NCBI GenBank assembly: GCA_026874595.1
Contig: CM049309.1
Coordinates: 306,501-370,500, forward strand
Direction of reading: 5' to 3'
DNA: 64,000 nt
Source of the DNA: Sipunculus nudus
Taxonomy: Eukaryota; Annelida; Sipuncula; Golfingiida; Sipunculidae
The notes beneath the pieces were generated by a model. It did not search any database and had not been told where the DNA came from. It was given only the letters and a program-made list of their open reading frames with translations. The translations under genes were made by a program, and so were the position numbers. The first letter of the stretch is position 1. Every line of letters begins with the position of its first letter. Of this stretch, positions 45,201 to 54,200 are shown piece after piece.

Positions 45201-48200
45201 GAAATAACTTATTGATTTTAGGGTCGACTGGTCAGGAGGTTAAAGGTTGCAGGTCAAAGTTATTCACACATTGATTGCCAAGTGATCACTCCAGTTTTAA
45301 GTGGTTAGTAGTTACCCATCACTCTAGAAAGAATCCAGTGGATATGTGGGCTTAAGGCCAAGGTCATAGGTCAAGGATGTTCACAATAAAAACTTAATTT
45401 GTAGACCATCTCTATTTTTATGCCCCCGCCACAAAGTGGCCGGGGCATATAATTTTACCCATGTCCGTCCTTCCGTCATTCCGTCATTCCGAAATCAAAC
45501 AGTTGTACGGACTTTTTTTCGCAATGCCTGCAGATATTGGCCTGATTTTCGATGTGTGGGCAGATAATAACCAGTTACAGATCAAGTTCGCATTTCGTCC
45601 CGGTTGACCTACTTTTGATCATTTTACATCTCATAAACTTAGAAAATTTCATGAAAAATAGAAATTTTCATGACAAATACACATGTACAGACTTTTTTTT
45701 CGCAATGCCTGCAGATATTGGCATGATATTTGGTGTGTAGGCAGATAATGACCAGTTTCAGATAGAGTTCGCGTTTCGTCCCAGTTGACTTACTTTTGAC
45801 CGTTTTACGTCTCCTAAACTTAGAAAATTTCATGAAAAATAGAAATTTTCATGACAAATACACATGTACAGACTTTTTTTTCGCAATGCCTGCAGATATT
45901 GGCCTGATTTTTGGTGTGTATGCAGATTTAGACCAGTTACAGATCGAATTCGCGTTTCATTCCAGTTGACCTACTTTTGACTGTTTTACACCTCCTTAAC
46001 ATAAAGAATTTCATGAAAAATATAAATTTTCATGACAAATACACATGTACAGACTTTTTTTCGCAATACCTGCAGATATTGGCCTGATTTTTGGTGTGTG
46101 GGCAGATAATGACCAGTTACAGATCGAGTTCACGTTTTGTCCCAGTTGACCTACTTTTGACAGTTTGATGGTGCTCTAACATAGAAAATCCATAAAAAGT
46201 GCACATGTACAGACTTTTTTTCACAGTGCCTGCAGATACGGGCCTGATTTTTTGTGTGTAGGCAGATAATGACCAGTTACAGATCGAGTTCTTGTTTTGT
46301 CCCAGTTGACCTACTTTTGACCATTTGACTGCTCCTGAACATAGAAAATTTCATGAAAAATAGAAATTTTCATAACAAATGCATATGTACGGACTTTTTT
46401 TCCTCAATGCCTGCAGATACCACCCTGATTTTTTCTGTGTGGGCAGATAATTACATTTACAGATAGAGTTCGCGTTTCTTCCCAGTTGACCTACTTTTGA
46501 TTGTTTTACGGCTCTTAAACATGGAAAATTTCATGAAAGACAGAAATTTTTATGGAAAATGCACATGTATGGACTTTTTTTTACAATGCCTGCAGATACT
46601 GGCCTGATTTTTATTGTGTTGCTTGATTATGACCCGTTACAGATTGAGTTTGCATTTTGCCCTTGTTGACCTACTTTTGACCATACGACACCTCCTGAAC
46701 TTAAAAAAAATTTCAAAAATTAACAAATGTTTCTAATTTGCGTCAGGCAGGGGCATTCATGTCGTTCCAACACATCTAGTTCTTGTATATATAACCATTG
46801 CACTCCAACTAGTTCATCTCACTCTGTGGCCTTAATTGTGAGTAACACTTGTGATATTTGACTCCCTTTTGTATCATCCCATTGAATGATAAGATCATGA
46901 TTAGTGCATAACAAAAACACTCTGTTGCTGGAATGCTTCAGCCAGGCATTAAGACTATTAGAGTATAGTATTAAGGTTTATCTACTAATTTATAAGATGA
47001 TGGGAACATTTTGCAGTTTATTTTATGGAATCATATCAGTAAACTTAGTTTCCTAGATATCTGAATACTTTTATACAAATCATCAGATATACCAGCAAGT
47101 GATTTTTTTGCTATTTATGTTGATCTTATATCTAGCCTGTGTGGTGTTCCTTTTGAGACTGACAGGTATCAAGCAAGCTATGGGATTAGTTCCTGATAGC
47201 TCAACAGCCATACATTTTGCCTCAGAACATCAAGTCGCTGTGTTTAACCAGACATATGTGATATTTATTTCTGTCATCATAGAAAGTTTCAATAAAATTG
47301 GCAAATAGGTTCTTCAGAAATTTGACTGGAAGTTGTGAATCTCAGCCCATGATGTTGCAGGTCATGCTTGGCAGCTGAGCATCATGGCCCGTGGGTCACT
47401 TGTTTCAATGTATGATGATGCTGAATTTTATTCCAGAAGGTTGAATTAAAATTGCTTTGGTATCCTCATAATTCAGTCTATACAGTAGATATTTGTCACC
47501 CGCTATTGCCCCCTTGGCAGATGACACAGAAATGGTGAGCGTCTGTCTTGCCATCCCGCCGTCTGGCCAATCGTCTGTCCGTCACACATTTGTTAACGCA
47601 ATACCTCAAAAAGAATTTGAGGTACAATCACCAAACTTGCAGCATTGATGCACCTTATCAAGGGCTAGATCAAGTTTGAACATGGATGACCTTGATGTAG
47701 TTTTCAAGGTCATGGAGACTATGCTAAAATGATATTAACACAATAACTCAAAAAAATTTGAGGTACAGTCACCCAACTTGCAGCATTGATGCAACTTATC
47801 AAGGGCTAGATCAAGTTTGAACATGGATGACCTTGATGTAGTTTTCAAGGTCATGGGGACAATATGCTAAAATGATATTAACGCAATAACTAAAAAGAAT
47901 TTGAGGTACAGTCACCAAACTTGCAGCATTGATGCATCTTATCAAGGGCTAGGTCAAGATTGAACATGGATGACCTTGACCCATTTTTCAAGGTCACAGA
48001 GGCTATAATTCTAAAATAATGTTAACGCAATAACTTATGAAATTTGAGGTATAGTCTCCAAACTTGCATCATTGATGCACCTTATCAAGGGCTATGTTAA
48101 GCCCAAACATGGATGACCTTGATGCATTTTTCAAGGTCACAGCAGCGATAATGTTGAAATGATTTTAACACAATAATTCAAAAAGAATTTCAGGTGCACT

Positions 48201-51200
48201 AACCAAACTTGCTGCATTGATGTTTCTGATGGAGGGCCAGGTCAAGATTGAATATGGATGACCTTCATGCAGTTTTCAAGGTCACAAGGGTAATTTTGTT
48301 GTGTGACATTGACCCATCTCAAATTTCATATATGTATTAACAACTTATTTTTTCTAGCTATTCCCACATCAGGTGGGGGACATACTAGATCTGTTCCACA
48401 GATCAACTTTTCCCTTGTGTTTTACTAAATCTGTATAAACATGGCAGTATGGTGTGTCTCCAGAAACCAAGCAGCCCCCGCTCCTTCATCAGCGTGGTAG
48501 ACATACAGGGGGCAGCACTGGACAATATCATGTCTCAGATGCCTGAGAAGAAGGTGATACTGCAGCAGTCTCCTGATCCCGTGCCAGCTCCACACATCAG
48601 CACCAAACTTCCTAGAGGGATACTCAAGTCAGGTGTGTTTGAATAGTGTGTAAAATGACTGTCATTCTCAAAATCAGGGGAATCCTTAAAGCATGAGTTT
48701 CTTTTTTATTTAAGTCAGAAAATTTTATTAAAATGCCTTTGATCATGAAAATCAGGAAATTTGATTGGCCCAAAAGGGAAATAAGCCAATCTATTACCAG
48801 TTTATTTTGTCTTATTTCCAAACAGCACATCCATCAGATGATTTACTGTGTTGTTTTTATTTTGAGTACATTCAGTTGTACATGGAATATATACATATTA
48901 GTTCCTTAGTATCACTATGTATACTGTAACAACAAAGATAATGTGACAAATGTGAAAGTTCATTGTAGAGACTGCATGACAGATCATTGTAGATAATGAA
49001 TGACCAAGAAGAGAAGGAATGCATACTGACACATCAAAGATGTTATTGAATTTCTGGATGCTCTGTACACTGCAGTCTCTGGTCTGCCTTGCAATCTCTG
49101 AATTGAACCTTTGGTTCTGTATAATCAGTCTGTATTGTCAGTCTTGAACTGTGTCACGTTGCTTTACAGAATCCACAAAACAGAGTAGCAGTCCTGAGAG
49201 ACAGCCTGGTCCTGATGCTGTGACAGCAAGACTCCTTGAAGATCGCCCTCTGGATGCCAGCATTGATGAGTATGTTAAATTTCCACCAGGGGTCTCTGCT
49301 AGGCTCACCTCTGGTCAAACTCACCAGACTTATGTAGGTCTTGAAATTTTAGGATCATTCTGGCTCCATGAATCATCCTGGTTTGACAATGAGCATTTTG
49401 AAAATTTTGGCCTAATCAAAATAGAATAGTTTCCTAAAAACTGTTGTATTAGGATTTGGAATTTTCACAAGTGGGCATGTATAGATACATGCATTCATGA
49501 AGTTAAGCAATAATACACAGTGTGTAATTGATAATTTAGCCCTATTCAGGACTACACCATTGAACTGGTAATTCATACAATTGTCTCCTGTACTTTTTTT
49601 CAGAAAAGAAAATGTAATATTTAAAGAATAAAGCCTTTTGTATATGTTGGTTAATCTTGATGCCTTTAGTTTCCAGCGATGGTCCTGATTACTCAAAACC
49701 TTCCCTGTCATACAAAAGTTTAAAGAAAAAATCATATTTAATTTTATATCAGTTCTCAGTGTGATGCTAGTCACCTGAGCATCATGACCCATGGGTCACT
49801 TTTCTGATATTACCTGCTTCTTATATGTAAAGGGGCATTACATGTGAAGTTTAGTATACAATGTTTCAGGCTGGTAGCAGCTGATATGGCTACAAAGGGA
49901 TATCGCTTCCGAACAAAAAGTGGAATCAGAAAGAGGCTAGGGCAGATGAATGATCAAATCTCTGCCATCAATCAGATGTCAGCCAAAATGGAGGCTGAGT
50001 TCCAAAACACCCGACTGGTGAGTACCAACAGTCAAACACAGGAAAGGTCACATACTCCAGTCACTCACACAGGAAAGGTCACATACTCCAGTCACTCACA
50101 CAGGAAAGGTCACATACTCCAGTCACTCACACAGGAAAGGTCACATACTCCAGTCACTCACACAGGAAAGGTCACATACTCCAGTCACTCACACAGGAAA
50201 GGTCATGTACTCCAGTCACTCAAGGATAAGAAACCTGTTCAGATCAGTGATTATATCAATTGGTGTTGACATGATATGATTAAGAATGGAAAAAAAATTA
50301 TGAAACCTTGTCCAATTGAATGTCTGAATGGTTGATGCCTTTTTGTGTGTATTTTTGTATTTGCACAACTTAAATTTTTGATGTTTTGCAAACAAATAAA
50401 GTAAAACTTACCTTGGTTAATATTCATTGCCAGATAGGATACATTCTGTAATTTAGAATAATCTTAAATGGGATGAACACTCTTTTACATAACTTTGGCA
50501 ATATTGTTCAGCCCCAGTGGAATGTTGACAAAAAACTCATAATAAATCATTTCAAAGATTAATACCAGGTGTCTTTGAGGGTAAATTGTTTTATTTTTTA
50601 CCTTGAATAAAAGTATACTAATAAGTATACACTTTTCTATCTGCATATGAATCTTGTAAATAATTATTGGCTTTTGTATTCATGCATTATTTCAGCTTAT
50701 GAACACAGTTGAAAACATGGCCGAGGCAATGGAGCCAGACAGGGAGCAATACCCTCCAAGTAGAGCATTAAAACATGTTGGCACACCAGGGACCCCAGTC
50801 AAGGAACTACAGGTAAGTGTACTACCAACAGACCTAAAACCACAGCTCACATTCTATATTAGACTGGCCAAGTCAGTATGCATTAAAATGACATATCTGA
50901 GCCAGTGAATATAATTTGCCTCCAGATTTGATTAAATTACTATCATATAGCATGCCGTACCACACATGGCTGTGGGCATACTGACATATAGAGTGAACAA
51001 CAAGGTGATAGCGCCACCTGTCACTACCTGGCTGTACTAGGGGTTTTCTTTATACATCAGCAATATTGATGTCTTCATCAGGATTTCATTACAAATAAAG
51101 TACAGTAGAGCGCCATTTTTCTGAATGCCGATTTTCTGAAAACTTGTTTTACCAAAATTTAAAATCGGGAACCGAAAATTTATTGGGATTTAAGAAAAAT

Positions 51201-54200
51201 TTGTCAAGCATGTAAATACCTCAAAGAATTTATTTGTAATTACAAGTCACAACAGCCTGCAGTCAAATATTTAAGCCCAGTGGTGACCTTAATTAATTAG
51301 TTCTGGGCCGATGTTGTCGCCAGGAAAAGGTGTGAAAACTACAGCTGGTCCCGCAATGTTAGGCTCCCTGTAGCCTCAGAAAGGGGGGAGCAGTTTATCC
51401 AAGAGGACTTGTATGTTATCAACCATATCTCGTTCGTACCCAAACAAGCAGGGTTGGTCACCTTGGGCTAGGATGCCAGGCCAAACAAATGAGCAGTTTA
51501 TTTGCATGAACATACATCACTTGTGCTCAAGCAGGTTTTGTTCATTGCCAAGAGCAAATGTGTCATCTGCCTTAACTCGCTATTACTCAGCTTATTCATC
51601 ATTTCATGTTTACTGTCATGAAAATCAGTGCTGCTCAAACACGATCGTCTTGCTGTCACTTGTCAAAGATATGGAATCAAAGAAGAGAAATGGACAATGT
51701 TATGCTTTGATGACTAGCTGTCAATCCTTGAACCCCCTTGTTGAATTTGTTGAAAAAGTGGCCACTACGTATTCTAAAAACCAGTTAGACTTATCTTCAC
51801 CAATCCAGCTCTGCAATAAATCCAATATTTTTATACAATAACATAGGCCAAAAAGAAAAACAGTGTTCCCTCAGTAAAATGGCGTTACTATAAATTAATC
51901 AACTGTCTTATGAACTTGTTGCTTGACCTCTGACCGATTTTCCCAAAATTTGCTTTTCCTTAAAAAGTGCTTTTCCCCTGCCGATTTTGGAAAAACGGCA
52001 GGGGAAAAGCCATTGTCATTGCTGGTGTTGGGACTGATGAGGGATTATAAACGATGATCAGTCAGTTAATGCAAACGATCCAGTGATTGATGTTGCCCTG
52101 CCATAATTGATTACAGAGTTTTTCAGTTAGGTTTCATAATGACAAAAGGAACACTTTAATAAAAATTATGCTACCAAACTTCTGTTTTTACTAGTATATT
52201 CACACCTAAGAGTACTCTATATACATGTAGGCTACAGAGTTATTAGATCTATATATGAGTTGAGAGGATGTACAGGTCAGTATTTGATCAGATATATCAT
52301 ACTCCTAGAGGTCAACCAAGTTTTACTGATGATTGACCATGAAATTACCACTGATTCCCAACACTTCTCAAAACACATCTAATAATAAATCATCAGTCGC
52401 TGATATGCTGTCAATGATTGATTATGATCAAGGAAGCGATTCCTAACACAAGTCATTGCCATTCTTGACCTTAAGTGTTGTGTAATAATATGCCATTGAG
52501 AAGGAAATGCTAACTCATTCAAGTGACTTGTCACATACAAATTAATGCAAGTATCAGCAACTTACCCTGTTTACTTAATAGACCATTAGGATGAGCAGCT
52601 AAAGAAGCTTTATTTTTGTGGCCATGGCATCTATCCAGGTGCTGAATTACATTTTATTTCCTATGTTTCTGTTATCAAACAGCCCGGCAGGCCTTATTAT
52701 ATAGCATTAGGGGTTACATTTTACAAGCTTCAGTCAGCTAACTGAACTGATTTGTTGTTCACCTTAAGTCTCCATTGTGCTGAGGTTCACACCTGTATAG
52801 AATGACTGCAGAAACCCTGCCATATGTATTCACTGGCCAAGAACATCATATGTTGTCTGGTAAAACTGTGCTGTTGTGTCTATTAAAGGGACATTTTCAG
52901 AAGCTAAATTGTATCTATTCTTTCACACTATTAGTTCAGTTTTGCTTTATACAAATGTTTTCAAGCAAAACCATCCACACGGTCTCATTTTCTCGCATAC
53001 GGCTGTTTAACACCATGTTATGGCTCTGCGTAGTGGTAAACACAGTCTGTTTACCATTACAAGGCCGTGTGACCAGAGGTCCGATTGAGAGGGATAACAT
53101 GCATTGTTTCAACCAGCACAAACATGCATTAATTTTTGGGCCAAGTCAGACCAGGTATCTCCTGATTGACACTTGTTTTGTTCAACAATGCACACTGCCC
53201 CACACGCTTTGTTTATATGACATGTCATCACGCCTTGTCCACTGTTTTAATCATTTGTTTACAGGAGAAAGCAAATGGTTTAAGGGCAATATTTTTGCAG
53301 ATACAGATTTATTTTAAGGGTGAAGAAGCTATTTTTTGTGTTAACTCAACATGCTTGGGCCCCTTTAGACATAAAGTTCAATCATGTAATGATGGATTTT
53401 TTAAGCTAGTATTTAGTCAAATGACTCCAAGAGAACTATCAAAGAAAAAACTTACTTGTAAAATGTAAAAAAAAAACATATTATTTTAACATATGTAAAA
53501 GATGTGTAAAATAAATCAGAAAGGTTTAGTTATACACGCAGTAACTAGACAATTTTGAGTTAAATAAATATTGATCTTGTGAATTAGGAATTTTCATCTG
53601 TGATAAATAATTGTTAATTTAAAGGTTACAATCGAAGCACTGTTTAATTTATTATTTGGTTTTTACAGGATGGTTCTCCAAGGGAAAAAGGTCCAGGAGT
53701 CAGTCAAAGGTAGATATTTATAATCAAGAGAAATGAGATTCAGTTAATAATACAGAAAAAAATTCATAATTGTGGTTTTGCAGTGATGCAATGTCTTGTT
53801 TAATACACTTTAATTGAGTAAAAACTATTTTTAAATACATGTACATTTTAAATTAAAAGTTTTTACTCTGTAGTATGCTTATTACTCCCAAGTTAACTTG
53901 AGACTGGTTATTTCTAACTTTTAACATAGATAATGAAAGACTTGATGAGACAGATATGCTCATTGTTGTATTACTACCAGTAACATGCAGTTTGTTGCAA
54001 GATTCTGCCCACAATTTGTCATAGAATTTGATTCAGGCACTTGAAAATTGTTCCTGATTTGTTTCTTTTGTCACAAAAAAATTAAATATGTAACTTAGTA
54101 TTTAATAAATTGAATAAGACTATGTATCCAGATGTTGACTGTGAAGTATAGTCCTTACAAAAGTCCTGTCATTTTCATCTTTTGGAGGTATAAATGTTTT

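Noticed and set aside
50037-50226. CRISPR-like array of 31-bp repeats
   Set aside because: The repeats are contiguous with no spacers, and the DNA is eukaryotic.
52802-53317. 171-codon open frame in intron 14
   Set aside because: It is Cys/Phe/His rich, lacks a recognisable domain, has no matching frame elsewhere, and does not fit the phase of neighbouring exons.
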